Source: CAZOGW01 sp964579415 (lineage in GTDB: Bacteria; Actinomycetota; Acidimicrobiia; Spongiisociales; UBA5794). From it: a DNA stretch of 49,866 nt. Within the stretch, counting starts at the first letter, position 1. Each line of letters begins with the position of its first letter. The DNA lies in assembly GCA_964579415.1 (NCBI GenBank), contig CAZOGW010000006.1, positions 1 through 49,866 of the forward strand, read 5' to 3'. The translations under genes were made by a program, and so were the position numbers. This document shows positions 1 to 7,757 of the stretch, in pieces. Under the pieces are notes generated by a model. The model worked only from the letters and a program-made list of their open reading frames with translations. It was not told the DNA's origin and did not search any database.

Positions 1-272
1 CCGCCGTCACCCGCCAGGCGGACATTCTCATCGCCGCCGTCGGGGTGCCCCGCCTCATCGGCGCCGGCCACGTCAAGCCGGGGGCGGTGGTCATCGACGT
101 CGGCATGAACCGCCTCGAGGAGGGACTGGTGGGCGACGTCGATTTCGACGCCGTCGCCGAGGTGGCGTCGGCGATCACGCCGGTGCCGGGAGGAGTCGGG
201 CCGATGACCGTGGCCACCCTGCTCGCCAACACGGTGGCGGCGGCGGAACGGCGGATGATCAGCGGCACATGA
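1..272 (+). CDS. folD: Bifunctional methylenetetrahydrofolate dehydrogenase/cyclohydrolase FolD, C-terminal part
   Basis: The gene is cut by the window start; the reading frame is open from base 3 to the TGA at 270-272. The visible 89 residues contain RQADILIAAVG, then GAVVIDVGMN and the family signature TPVPGGVGPMT, all typical of the NADP-binding half of FolD. The enzyme interconverts methylene-, methenyl- and formyl-tetrahydrofolate in cytoplasmic one-carbon metabolism. Its stop overlaps the ATG of the next gene (ATGA), so the two are probably co-transcribed and translationally coupled. Identification is firm; the N-terminal half and start lie outside the window. Confidence 0.93.
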   Translation, partial: AVTRQADILIAAVGVPRLIGAGHVKPGAVVIDVGMNRLEEGLVGDVDFDAVAEVASAITPVPGGVGPMTVATLLANTVAAAERRMISGT

Positions 273-583
273 GCGAACCGCAGGCGTCCTCCGGCCCACC
301 CGACCAGCGTCTCGGCTGGTACGTCCACGACGCCGCCATCGGCGCCGCCGCCGGTATCGTCGTCGGCTTCATCGCCGGCCTCTTCGCCCTGCGCCTGGTG
401 GAGAGCATCGTGGTCCCCTTCGCACTGGCCGCCGTCGGCGCCGTCGCCGGGGGGGCGCTGCTGGGCCGCGCCGGTCGCGACCGCCGCGGCCTCACCGTCC
501 CCCGCCTCCTCGCCTGGGCCCTCCTCGGCGCCGGAGCCGGGTTTCTGTATCTGTTGTATCAGGCCTTGGAGGGTTTCAGCTAG
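269..583 (+). CDS. Small membrane protein, unknown function
   Basis: This 104-residue protein starts at an ATG overlapping the folD stop codon. After a hydrophilic N-terminus of about 20 residues it has three hydrophobic stretches (roughly residues 22-44, 47-65 and 81-99), with a basic loop (GRAGRDRRG) between the second and third, so it should be a three-helix inner-membrane protein. I do not recognise a family. The tight overlap with folD and normal codon bias for this genome argue that it is real. It ends 17 bases before a short heptamer repeat array. Confidence 0.65.
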   Translation: MSEPQASSGPPDQRLGWYVHDAAIGAAAGIVVGFIAGLFALRLVESIVVPFALAAVGAVAGGALLGRAGRDRRGLTVPRLLAWALLGAGAGFLYLLYQALEGFS

Positions 584-599
584 GGGGTACGGCGGGGAG

Positions 600-620
600 G
601 TACTTGGTACTTGGTATCCG
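600..620. repeat. Heptamer array 1 (3 units)
   Basis: Three consecutive 7-bp units read GTACTTG, GTACTTG and GTATCCG. This is a short member of the heptanucleotide repeat family found throughout the window. Confidence 0.8.
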
Positions 621-640
621 GGTCATCGGGGGCGGGTCGG

Positions 641-646
641 TACGCT
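641..646 (+). promoter_or_regulatory. Candidate -10 element, leaderless-type
   Basis: TACGCT lies 6 nt before the ATG at 653, with no Shine-Dalgarno sequence between. The same TACGCT stands 7 nt before trkA. It fits a TAnnnT -10 box of a leaderless transcript and supports the chosen start. No clear -35 is seen. Confidence 0.4.
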
Positions 647-652
647 TCGGGG

Positions 653-976
653 ATGGTCGATCGGATCGGGCGGGGTCGGTTCAGGGTGGAAACGCGGTTC
701 GCCGCCGGCGCCACCGGGATCGCCTGGGTGATGGCCGTGGTTGCCCTGTGGCAGGCGCTCACCGGCATGGAGCGGGACGCCGTCACAAACGTGGTGCGGC
801 CGGCGGCATTCGCCGGCGTGGCGACACTGTTCGCCCTGTTGTGGTGGCGTGGCGCCGGCAGCACCGTGGGTCGCCGTGTCGGCGCAACCGTCCTCGGAGC
901 CAGCATGGTCGGCACCGTCGTCGTGGCCGCCATCGGCCTCCTGGCCTTCTGGATGTCGCTGGGATCCACCGCCTGA
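653..976 (+). CDS. Small membrane protein, unknown function
   Basis: The protein has 107 residues starting MVDRIGRGRF. A basic N-terminus is followed by hydrophobic stretches around residues 18-36, 48-62 and 73-99, so three to four membrane helices are likely. I do not recognise a family. A longer frame opens at a TTG at 611, but that start lies next to the repeat array. The ATG at 653 is preferred because a -10-like TACGCT sits just upstream and the protein begins there with a membrane-protein pattern. It is followed by heptamer array 2 and then icd. Confidence 0.55.
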   Translation: MVDRIGRGRFRVETRFAAGATGIAWVMAVVALWQALTGMERDAVTNVVRPAAFAGVATLFALLWWRGAGSTVGRRVGATVLGASMVGTVVVAAIGLLAFWMSLGSTA

Positions 977-988
977 GCGAGGCTCTTG

Positions 989-1019
989 CGTAGTACGTAG
1001 TACGTAGTACGTAGTACGT
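989..1019. repeat. Heptamer array 2 (about 4.4 units of CGTAGTA)
   Basis: CGTAGTA is repeated four times plus three bases, starting 13 bp after the upstream stop codon. It occupies the position where a -35 element would be expected for the TACCCT at 1030-1035 upstream of icd. Confidence 0.9.
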
Positions 1020-1069
1020 TCCCAAGCACTACCCTCATCTCAGATTCCCGACGCCTGTGGAGGATGCCC

Positions 1070-2290
<1,221 letters not shown>

Positions 2291-2292
2291 GC

Positions 2293-3291
2293 ATGGGCAC
2301 CGAACCTGTCAGGGTCGTCGTCACCGGCGCCGCCGGCCAGATCGGCTATAGCCTGGTGTTCCGCATCGCCGCCGGAGAGATGCTGGGGCCCGACCAGCCG
2401 GTCGTGCTGCAGATGCTGGAGATCACACCGGCGCTGGGAGCACTCGAAGGCGTCGCCATGGAACTGGACGACTGCGCCTTCCCGCTGCTGGCGGGCACCG
2501 TCCGCACCGACGACCCGCACCAGGCCTTCGACGGCGCCGACTTCGCCCTGCTGGTGGGGGCGATGCCCCGCAAGGCCGGTATGGAGCGCGCCGACCTGCT
2601 CGAAGCCAACGGCGGCATCTTCGGCCCGCAGGGCCGGGCCATCAACGCCGGCGCCTCGCCCGACGTGAGGGTGCTGGTGGTGGGCAACCCGGCCAACACC
2701 AACGCCCTCATCGCCCTCTCGGCGGCCCCGGACATCGACCCGGGCCGCTTCCACGCCATGACCCGCCTCGACCACAACCGGGCGCTGAGCCAGCTCTCCG
2801 CCAGGGTGGAGCGGCCGGTCAGCGCCATCTCCAAGATGACCATCTGGGGCAACCACTCCACCACCCAGTACCCCGACCTCTTCCACTGCGAGGTCGACGG
2901 CCGCATCGCCGCCGACGTGGTGGACGACCCGGCATGGATCGAGGACGTGTTCATCCCCACGGTGGCCAAGCGGGGCGCGGCGGTGATCGACGCCCGTGGT
3001 GCATCGTCGGCGGCGTCGGCGGCCAATGCCGCCATATCCCACATGCGCGACTGGGCGCGGGGAACTGCGGCGGGCGACTGGACATCGATGGCGGTGTGGT
3101 CGGACGGTTCCTATGGCGTCCCCGAAGGGATCGTCTCCAGCTTCCCGGTGACCAGCTCCGGGGGAGAGGTGTCCATCGTGTCGGGCCTCGACATCGACGA
3201 CTTCAGCCGTGTCCGCATCGACGCCAGCACATCCGAACTGGTCGCCGAGCGTGAGACCGTGGAGGGCTTGGGACTCCTACGTGGCACGTAG
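2293..3291 (+). CDS. mdh: Malate dehydrogenase
   Basis: The 332-residue enzyme oxidises malate to oxaloacetate with NAD+ in the TCA cycle. It is the long MDH type with the N-terminal Rossmann motif TGAAGQIGYSL, the specificity region LLVGAMPRKAGMERADLL, VVGNPANTNA, TRLDHNRA and the catalytic WGNHSTTQYPD (His188). It starts 2 bp after the icd stop, so the two genes should share an mRNA. Its last codons, CGT GGC ACG TAG, run into the first unit of heptamer array 3, which supplies the stop codon. Confidence 0.97.
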   Translation: MGTEPVRVVVTGAAGQIGYSLVFRIAAGEMLGPDQPVVLQMLEITPALGALEGVAMELDDCAFPLLAGTVRTDDPHQAFDGADFALLVGAMPRKAGMERADLLEANGGIFGPQGRAINAGASPDVRVLVVGNPANTNALIALSAAPDIDPGRFHAMTRLDHNRALSQLSARVERPVSAISKMTIWGNHSTTQYPDLFHCEVDGRIAADVVDDPAWIEDVFIPTVAKRGAAVIDARGASSAASAANAAISHMRDWARGTAAGDWTSMAVWSDGSYGVPEGIVSSFPVTSSGGEVSIVSGLDIDDFSRVRIDASTSELVAERETVEGLGLLRGT

Positions 3292-3341
3292 TACCTAGTA
3301 CTTAGTACCTAGTACTTAGTACCTAGTGCGTAATACGTTGT
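3286..3341. repeat. Heptamer array 3 (8 units, mixed)
   Basis: Eight contiguous 7-bp units: ACGTAGT, then ACCTAGT and ACTTAGT alternating (ACCTAGT three times, ACTTAGT twice), then GCGTAAT and ACGTTGT. The period stays at 7 while the unit sequence drifts, and the mdh stop codon lies in the first unit. Confidence 0.9.
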
Positions 3342-3354
3342 CCAGCAACGGTTC

Positions 3355-3382
3355 TTGCGATTCTGTGCGGTCCAAGTAGTCT
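3355..3382 (+). promoter_or_regulatory. Candidate HU gene promoter
   Basis: TTGCGA (3355-3360) and TAGTCT (3377-3382) are separated by 16 bp and lie about 56 bp before the ATG. They are a reasonable match to an actinobacterial -35/-10 pair. This is inferred by eye only. Confidence 0.4.
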
Positions 3383-3438
3383 TACATCGCTGTAATTCGA
3401 GCCAGAGAACAGCACTTACGCATCCAAGGAGGATTGCC

Positions 3439-3711
3439 ATGAACAAGGGTGAACTCGTCGACGCGGTGGCCACGGCCACCGGGGAGACCAAGGCCTCGGT
3501 CGGAGCCGTCATCGATGCCACGCTCGACGCCATCTCGGGCGCCCTCGCGGCCGACGACAAGGTGACGCTGACCGGCTTCGGCAGCTTCGAGCGGCGCCAC
3601 GTCGCCGCCCGCACCGCCCGTAACCCCCGCACCGGCGAGGAAGTACCGGTTCCCGCCGGCTACCGCCCTGCCTTCAAGGCCGGCAAGGGCCTCAAGGACG
3701 CGGTCAAGTAG
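3439..3711 (+). CDS. hup: HU-family nucleoid DNA-binding protein
   Basis: The 90-residue protein begins MNKGELVDAVA and contains the HU signature GFGSFERRHVAARTARNPRTG, which forms the DNA-gripping beta arms, and the closing PAGYRPAFKAGKGLKDAVK. It lacks the long Lys/Ala-rich C-terminal tail of mycobacterial HupB, so it is a standard short HU. AAGGAGG (3426-3432) with a 6-nt spacer fixes the ATG. The protein bends and compacts DNA in the nucleoid. The TAG stop (AAG TAG) merges with heptamer array 4, and a strong hairpin terminator follows. Confidence 0.96.
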   Translation: MNKGELVDAVATATGETKASVGAVIDATLDAISGALAADDKVTLTGFGSFERRHVAARTARNPRTGEEVPVPAGYRPAFKAGKGLKDAVK

Positions 3712-3733
3712 TACTAGGTACTAGGTACTAGGT
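3706..3733. repeat. Heptamer array 4 (3 units of ACTAGGT plus a degenerate one)
   Basis: AAGTAGT, which includes the hup stop codon, is followed by three ACTAGGT units and immediately by the hup terminator hairpin. Confidence 0.85.
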
Positions 3734-3738
3734 ACGAA

Positions 3739-3772
3739 GAAGGGGCGCATCCTGAGGGTGCGCCCCTCTTCT
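3739..3772 (+). terminator. Rho-independent-type terminator of hup
   Basis: GGGGCGCA (3742-3749) pairs perfectly with TGCGCCCC (3759-3766) around a 9-nt loop. An A-rich stretch lies before it and CTCTTCTCGTATTTG after it. The stem is strong; the T-tract is imperfect, as is common in GC-rich actinobacteria. Confidence 0.75.
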
Positions 3773-3805
3773 CGTATTTGGCAGTCCCGGAAGTTGGCCG
3801 TCTGC

Positions 3806-3954
3806 TCGTGATACGTGATACGTGATACGTGATACGTAGTACGNNNNNNNNNNNNNNNNNNNNNNNNNNNNNNNNNNNNNNNNNNNNNNNNNNNNNNNNN
3901 NNNNNNNNNNNNNNNNNNNNNNNNNNNNNNNNNNNNNNNNNNNTACGTAGTACG
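3806..3954. repeat. Heptamer array 5, interrupted by an assembly gap
   Basis: On the left are TCGTGAT, three ACGTGAT units, ACGTAGT and ACG. After 100 N, TACGTAGTACG continues on the right. The array directly abuts the 3' end of the SCP2-like gene. The assembly probably broke inside the repeat, so its true length is unknown. Confidence 0.85.
3844..3943. other. Assembly gap of 100 N
   Basis: Exactly 100 N, a conventional placeholder for a gap of unknown size, with heptamer repeat sequence on both sides. Confidence 0.98.
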
Positions 3955-3955
3955 C

Positions 3956-4342
3956 TCAGTATTCCACTTCTATGGCCGACAGCGTGTTGGCCAGCTCGCC
4001 GATGACGTTCTGGTGGATGAGGAGCGCCGCCATGTTGCCGCCCACCTTCAGCTTGCCCTGCATGAACGCCACCTGGGTGTTGATCTCGCCCTTGGAGATG
4101 CCCACTGCGGTGGCGTAATCGTTGGCGACGGTGACGTCGGCGCCCTCGTCGACCCCGGGGACGAGTTCGGCGGCGCCACTGCCGATGGCGAGGGTGTAGG
4201 CGCTGTCCTCTCCCGATGGTGTGTCGGAGACGTTGAACTGCACCGAGAGGTCGACGTCGCGGATGGATTCGACGAAGGCGGGGTTGCCGTTGAGGGCTGC
4301 CGTCGCCGCCGCGAGGTACTCGGGGGAGAGGAACTGGGCCAA
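3956..4342 (-). CDS. SCP2 sterol-binding domain protein
   Basis: The 128-residue cytoplasmic protein resembles small single-domain SCP2-family proteins: an N-terminal helix (FLSPEYLAAATAALNGN), then alternating strands, and the C-terminal stretch FMQGKLKVGGNMAALL, where the KVxGDM/GNM element is typical of the fold. Such proteins bind lipids or acyl-CoA in a hydrophobic tunnel; the ligand is unknown here. The start is TTG, supported by GAGGTGA six bases upstream. A TAGACT at 4376-4381 (minus strand) may be its -10. The TGA stop abuts heptamer array 5. Confidence 0.75.
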   Translation of the reverse strand: MAQFLSPEYLAAATAALNGNPAFVESIRDVDLSVQFNVSDTPSGEDSAYTLAIGSGAAELVPGVDEGADVTVANDYATAVGISKGEINTQVAFMQGKLKVGGNMAALLIHQNVIGELANTLSAIEVEY

Positions 4343-4440
4343 GGGGGATCACCTCGTGCTAGCGATGTGGCGAGGAGTCTACGCGAGCCAGGGCGATAGA
4401 TGCCTGGCGTCTCCTGCTTTGGTGGAACCCGACCTTGTGG

Positions 4441-4470
4441 ACGGAATGTAGTACTTCTACTACATTCCGT
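4441..4470. promoter_or_regulatory. Perfect 13-bp palindrome, candidate operator of the ABC-XRE operon
   Basis: ACGGAATGTAGTA (4441-4453) and TACTACATTCCGT (4458-4470) are exact inverted repeats around CTTC. The site ends 23 bp before the GTG of the ABC operon. It begins directly after TTGTGG (4435-4440), which could serve as a -35, so it would overlap the spacer and -10. No T-tract follows, so a repressor operator is more likely than a terminator. The XRE protein at the end of the operon is a natural candidate to bind it, but that is inference. Confidence 0.6.
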
Positions 4471-4493
4471 ACCTCTCGCGCTATGAGGTCCCG

Positions 4494-5450
4494 GTGACTC
4501 AAATGTCCGACAGCGAAGCGGTCGTCCTCGCAGAAGGGCTCCGGATGCGGTACGGCTCCGAGGACGTCCTCGTCGGCGTCAGCTTCGAGGTGCGCCGCGG
4601 GGAGGTGGTGACGCTGCTCGGCCCCAACGGTGCCGGGAAGACCACAACCATCGAGATCCTGGAGGGGTTCCGGCTGCGCTCGGCCGGATCGGTGAGCGTA
4701 CTCGGGACCGACCCGGCGCACGCCGCCGAAGAGTGGCGGGCAAGAGTCGGAGTGGTGCTCCAGTCGTGGCGCGACCACCCGCGGTGGACACCCCGCGCCC
4801 TGCTCGACCACCTGGGCCGCTACTACCTGCCCTACTCGACCCCGGAGAGGCCGCGGCCCTACGACGTGGAGGAACTCATCTCCATGGTGGGACTGGAAGA
4901 GCACGCCGACCAGAAGATCCGCACCCTCTCCGGCGGGCAGCGCCGCCGCCTCGACGTGGCTGTCGGCATCGTCGGCCGCCCCGAGCTGCTCTTCCTCGAC
5001 GAGCCCACCGCCGGGTTCGACCCGCAGGCGCGGCGTGACTTCCACGACCTGGTCCATCGTCTCTCCGACATGGAGGAGACGACCGTCCTACTCACCACCC
5101 ACGACCTGGACGAAGCGGAGAAGCTGGCCGACCGCATCCTCATCCTCTCCGGTGGGCGCATCGTCGCCGACGGCAGCGCCGACGAGTTGGCCCGCCAGGT
5201 GACCCGCAACGCCCAGGTGAAGTGGACCCGCGACGGCGAGCAGTTCGTCCACTCGACGCCGGATGCCACCGGGTTCGTGCGGGACCTGCTCAACCAGCAC
5301 GCCGATGTCGCCGATCTCGAAGTGCGCCGGGCCACGCTGGAGGACACCTACCTGGCCATGGTGCAGCAGGCCGAGAGCGGGACGCCGGCACCCGATGCCC
5401 CCGGCGTCGACGCCTTCGCCTCGACCGGGCACAAGGAGATGGGCCGATGA
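4494..5450 (+). CDS. ABC transporter ATP-binding protein (DrrA/CcmA type)
   Basis: This 318-residue protein is an ABC ATPase that drives export with the adjoining permease. Visible motifs are Walker A (GPNGAGKTT, about residue 43), the Q-loop (VVLQSW), the signature LSGGQRRRLDVAVG, Walker B (LLFLDEPTAGFDP) and the switch His (LLTTHDLDEAEKLADR). The C-terminal 100 residues form the accessory region common in DrrA-like multidrug or antibiotic exporters. The GTG at 4494 has GAGGT four bases upstream; an in-frame ATG at 4503 is possible but worse spaced. The stop overlaps the permease ATG. The substrate cannot be told from sequence. Confidence 0.92.
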   Translation: MTQMSDSEAVVLAEGLRMRYGSEDVLVGVSFEVRRGEVVTLLGPNGAGKTTTIEILEGFRLRSAGSVSVLGTDPAHAAEEWRARVGVVLQSWRDHPRWTPRALLDHLGRYYLPYSTPERPRPYDVEELISMVGLEEHADQKIRTLSGGQRRRLDVAVGIVGRPELLFLDEPTAGFDPQARRDFHDLVHRLSDMEETTVLLTTHDLDEAEKLADRILILSGGRIVADGSADELARQVTRNAQVKWTRDGEQFVHSTPDATGFVRDLLNQHADVADLEVRRATLEDTYLAMVQQAESGTPAPDAPGVDAFASTGHKEMGR

Positions 5451-6301
5451 ATCCCAAGGTCAACGCCGTTCGCACCGGGATCCACCGCGGTTGGACCGAG
5501 TTCATGCAGAGCCTGCGGAGCCCGCAGGACCAGGGCTTCTACCTCTTCATGGCGCTGGTGATCCTGGGGTACCTGTGGTTCAACCGCAACAACGAGATGG
5601 ACGGAACCACACTGTCCTACGCCGCAGTGGCCATGCCCAGCATCCTCGGCGCCACCATCGCCTTCGGGATGATCGTCGGCCCCGCCTACGCCCTCGCCAT
5701 GGAGCGCGAGGACGGCACCCTGCTGCGGGCCAAGGCGGCACCCGACGGCGTGCTCGGCCACGTGGTCGGACATGTCGTCAGCAACACGATGGGGGTCATC
5801 CCGTCCTACCTGGTGATCCTCATCCCCAGCGCCTTTCTCTTCCCCGGGTTCATGGCCAACGGCGCTGCCGGTTGGTTCACCGTGCTGTGGGTGACGGTGC
5901 TGGGGATCACGGCCACCCTGCCCATCGGGATCATCTTCGGCTCGATCGTCCCCAGCGTGCAGAAGGTCGGCCTGTGGGTCATGCTGCCCTTCGGCGTGCT
6001 GTCGGCGATCTCCGGGATCTTCTTCCCCATTCAGAGCCTGTGGGGTTGGGTGCAGGTCGTCGCCCAGATGTTCCCCATCTACTGGCTCGGTCTGGGGATG
6101 CGCCAGGCGTTCCTACCCGATGCCGCCGCCGTCCTCGAGATCGGGGAGTCGTGGCGCACCGGCTGGGTCCTCTTGGTGCTGGTGTTGTGGACCCTCGCCG
6201 GCGTGATGTTGGCGCCGCCGGTGCTGCGCCGCATGGCACGGAGGCAATCCGGGTCGGCGGTCGAGGCGGCCCGTGAGGCTGCGGCGCAGTGGGTCCGGTA
6301 G
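5447..6301 (+). CDS. ABC-2 type transporter permease
   Basis: The 284-residue membrane protein has about six hydrophobic segments: a first helix near residues 28-43, then pairs through the middle (ATIAFGMIVGPAYALAM, NTMGVIPSYLVILIPSAFLF, WVTVLGITATLPIGIIFG) and a last one at WVLLVLVLWTLAGVML. The AMEREDGTLLRAKAAP cytoplasmic loop is typical of ABC-2 permeases that pair with DrrA-type ATPases. It overlaps the ATPase gene by 4 bp and the XRE gene by 13 bp, so all three form one translationally coupled operon for an exporter of unknown substrate. Confidence 0.88.
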   Translation: MNPKVNAVRTGIHRGWTEFMQSLRSPQDQGFYLFMALVILGYLWFNRNNEMDGTTLSYAAVAMPSILGATIAFGMIVGPAYALAMEREDGTLLRAKAAPDGVLGHVVGHVVSNTMGVIPSYLVILIPSAFLFPGFMANGAAGWFTVLWVTVLGITATLPIGIIFGSIVPSVQKVGLWVMLPFGVLSAISGIFFPIQSLWGWVQVVAQMFPIYWLGLGMRQAFLPDAAAVLEIGESWRTGWVLLVLVLWTLAGVMLAPPVLRRMARRQSGSAVEAAREAAAQWVR

Positions 6302-6555
6302 CCGCCGAACCCCCTGAGCGCGGGGACACCGTCCACAACCGCATCGCCATGCTGCGTGCCGAGCGAGGCATCACCCGCCGCCGGCTCAGCGAGGCGCTCG
6401 GCGTCCACTACCAGACCGTCGGCTACCTGGAGCGGGGCGAGTACAGCCCCAGCCTGCACCTGGCGCTGCGTATCGCCGAATACTTCGAGGTGCCCGTGGA
6501 GGTGGTGTTCTCGCTACGCCCCTTCGCCCGCCTCGGTGACACCGAAGCGAGCTGA
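6289..6555 (+). CDS. XRE-family transcriptional regulator
   Basis: The 88-residue protein is essentially one helix-turn-helix domain: NRIAMLRAERGITRRRLSEALGVHYQTVGYLERGEYSPSLHLALRIAEYF, of the short Cro/YozG-like kind often encoded beside ABC-2 exporters. It starts with a GTG that overlaps the last codons of the permease by 13 bp, so its synthesis is coupled to the exporter. It probably controls its own operon, perhaps through the palindrome at 4441-4470. An unusually good bidirectional terminator follows. Confidence 0.88.
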   Translation: MGPVAAEPPERGDTVHNRIAMLRAERGITRRRLSEALGVHYQTVGYLERGEYSPSLHLALRIAEYFEVPVEVVFSLRPFARLGDTEAS

Positions 6556-6563
6556 CGACGCAA

Positions 6564-6592
6564 GAGGGCCCCCGCCGATGGCGGGGGCCCTC
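6564..6592. terminator. Bidirectional hairpin terminator
   Basis: GAGGGCCCCCGC (6564-6575) pairs perfectly with GCGGGGGCCCTC (6581-6592), giving at least 12 bp with a tiny loop. It lies between the convergent XRE and RNA-binding protein genes. No long T-tract is present. Confidence 0.7.
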
Positions 6593-6616
6593 CCGGTCAA
6601 CGTTGACGTGGTGGCG

Positions 6617-6871
6617 TCAGCGGGTGCGCTGCTTGGCCACGTTCACGGTGAGCTGGCGTCCCTCGATGTTCTTGCCGTTGAGGGCCGAGATGGCCTTCTG
6701 GGCGGCTTCCGGCGTCGCCATCTCGACGAAGCCGAAGCCACGGGAGCGGCCGGTGTCCCGGTCGGTGATGACCTGGGCGCTGGTGACCGCACCCTGCTCG
6801 GCGAACAGCGCTTCGAGCTGGGCCGAGTTGGTGTCGAACGTGAGGTTCCCCACGTAGAGGTTGGTGGACAT
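6617..6871 (-). CDS. RRM-domain RNA-binding protein
   Basis: The 84-residue protein is a single RNA recognition motif. RNP2 is LYVGNL (residues 5-10) and RNP1 is RGFGFVEM (about residues 44-51), with the conserved TDRDTGRSRGFGFVEM block and a short basic C-terminus (QRTR). Glycine-poor single-RRM proteins of this kind in bacteria bind RNA and are often cold-induced. GGAGGAG stands just upstream of the ATG at 6871, and the longer upstream frame is not supported. A TATCAT about 170 bp upstream suggests a long 5' leader. Confidence 0.93.
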   Translation of the reverse strand: MSTNLYVGNLTFDTNSAQLEALFAEQGAVTSAQVITDRDTGRSRGFGFVEMATPEAAQKAISALNGKNIEGRQLTVNVAKQRTR

Positions 6872-7038
6872 AATGCTCCTCCGAGCTTGGACCGTCGATG
6901 ATCTGACGCCCCGTGGACTTGAGGACCGGGATACGTCCTGGTGGGACGGGTACACGGTTCGTCCACGGCGACTCCACCCGACGGAACCGGAGAAGCGAAG
7001 AAAGGCGTGAGGCGCGCTCCATGCGCGCCGTGGCGCCG

Positions 7039-7044
7039 ATGATA
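7039..7044 (-). promoter_or_regulatory. Candidate -10 of the RRM protein gene
   Basis: On the minus strand TATCAT lies about 168 bp upstream of the RRM start codon. If used, the mRNA would carry a leader of about 160 nt, as seen for some cold-shock-type RNA-binding protein genes. No convincing -35 is visible. Confidence 0.3.
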
Positions 7045-7133
7045 CCAGGTCGGTGGCCTTGTCGGGCAGTCCGCTGCGCTCACCACCGGCCGGGGGAGGT
7101 ACGGTGACCGCAGCCAACCGATTCGGGAGAAAC

Positions 7134-7697
7134 ATGACCGACACGCCACCGACGGAGATCGAGCGTCACCCGCTGCGCACCGTGCCCTCGCTGGTGCTGG
7201 TGAACACCGGCGACGGCAAGGGCAAGTCGACCGCCGCCTTCGGCACGGCGCTGCGCGCCCTGGCGCAGGGGTGGAAGGTGGCCGTGGTCCAGTTCCTCAA
7301 GTCGGGGGAGTGGAAGGTCGGGGAGCAGAAGGTCGCCGAGGGGCTGGGAGTCGACTGGCATGCCCTCGGCGACGGGTTCTCCTGGGACTCGGAGGACCTG
7401 GACGAGTCGGCGGCCCTGGCGCGGGCGGCGTGGGAGACGGCCCGCGGCATCATCGAGGCCGGGGAGCATCGTCTGGTCGTCCTCGACGAGGTCACCTACC
7501 CGATGACCTGGGGGTGGATCGACACCACCGACGTCATCGCCACCATCACCGGCCGGCCCGAGCGGGTCAGCGTCATCCTCACCGGCCGCGATGCGCCGCA
7601 GCAGTTGATCGACGCCGCCGACACCGTAACCGAGATGCGACCGGTGAAGCACGCCTTCGACAGCGGGATCGCCGCCAAGAAGGGGATTGACTACTGA
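7134..7697 (+). CDS. cobO: Corrinoid adenosyltransferase (CobO/BtuR type)
   Basis: The 187-residue enzyme transfers the 5'-deoxyadenosyl group of ATP to cob(I)alamin or cob(I)yrinic acid a,c-diamide. The P-loop VNTGDGKGKSTAAFGTALRA, the following AQGWKVAVVQFLKSGEW and the acidic VVLDEVTYPMTWGW are hallmark CobA/CobO segments. The ATG at 7134 has GGGAGA close by; a GTG at 7104 with GGGGGAGG upstream would add ten residues and cannot be excluded. No other cobalamin genes are nearby, so it may serve salvage. Heptamer array 6 begins one base after its stop. Confidence 0.93.
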   Translation: MTDTPPTEIERHPLRTVPSLVLVNTGDGKGKSTAAFGTALRALAQGWKVAVVQFLKSGEWKVGEQKVAEGLGVDWHALGDGFSWDSEDLDESAALARAAWETARGIIEAGEHRLVVLDEVTYPMTWGWIDTTDVIATITGRPERVSVILTGRDAPQQLIDAADTVTEMRPVKHAFDSGIAAKKGIDY

Positions 7698-7698
7698 A

Positions 7699-7757
7699 CG
7701 TACTACGTACTACGTACTACGTACTACGTACTACGTACTACGTACTACGTACTACGT
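7699..7757. repeat. Heptamer array 6 (8.4 units of CGTACTA)
   Basis: Eight perfect CGTACTA units plus CGT fill the whole space between the convergent cobO and HAD genes. No conventional hairpin terminator exists between these genes. The HAD stop codon is inside the array. Confidence 0.95.

Noticed and set aside
3714..4352. 212-aa minus-strand frame running through the 100 N
   Set aside because: It includes unknown residues and repeat-encoded sequence; the SCP2-like frame in the same region is clearly the real one.
7699..7757. Heptamer arrays as promoters or a single class of terminator
   Set aside because: They occur in convergent, tandem and divergent gaps and some lie between a stop codon and an ordinary hairpin, so one simple role does not explain all.
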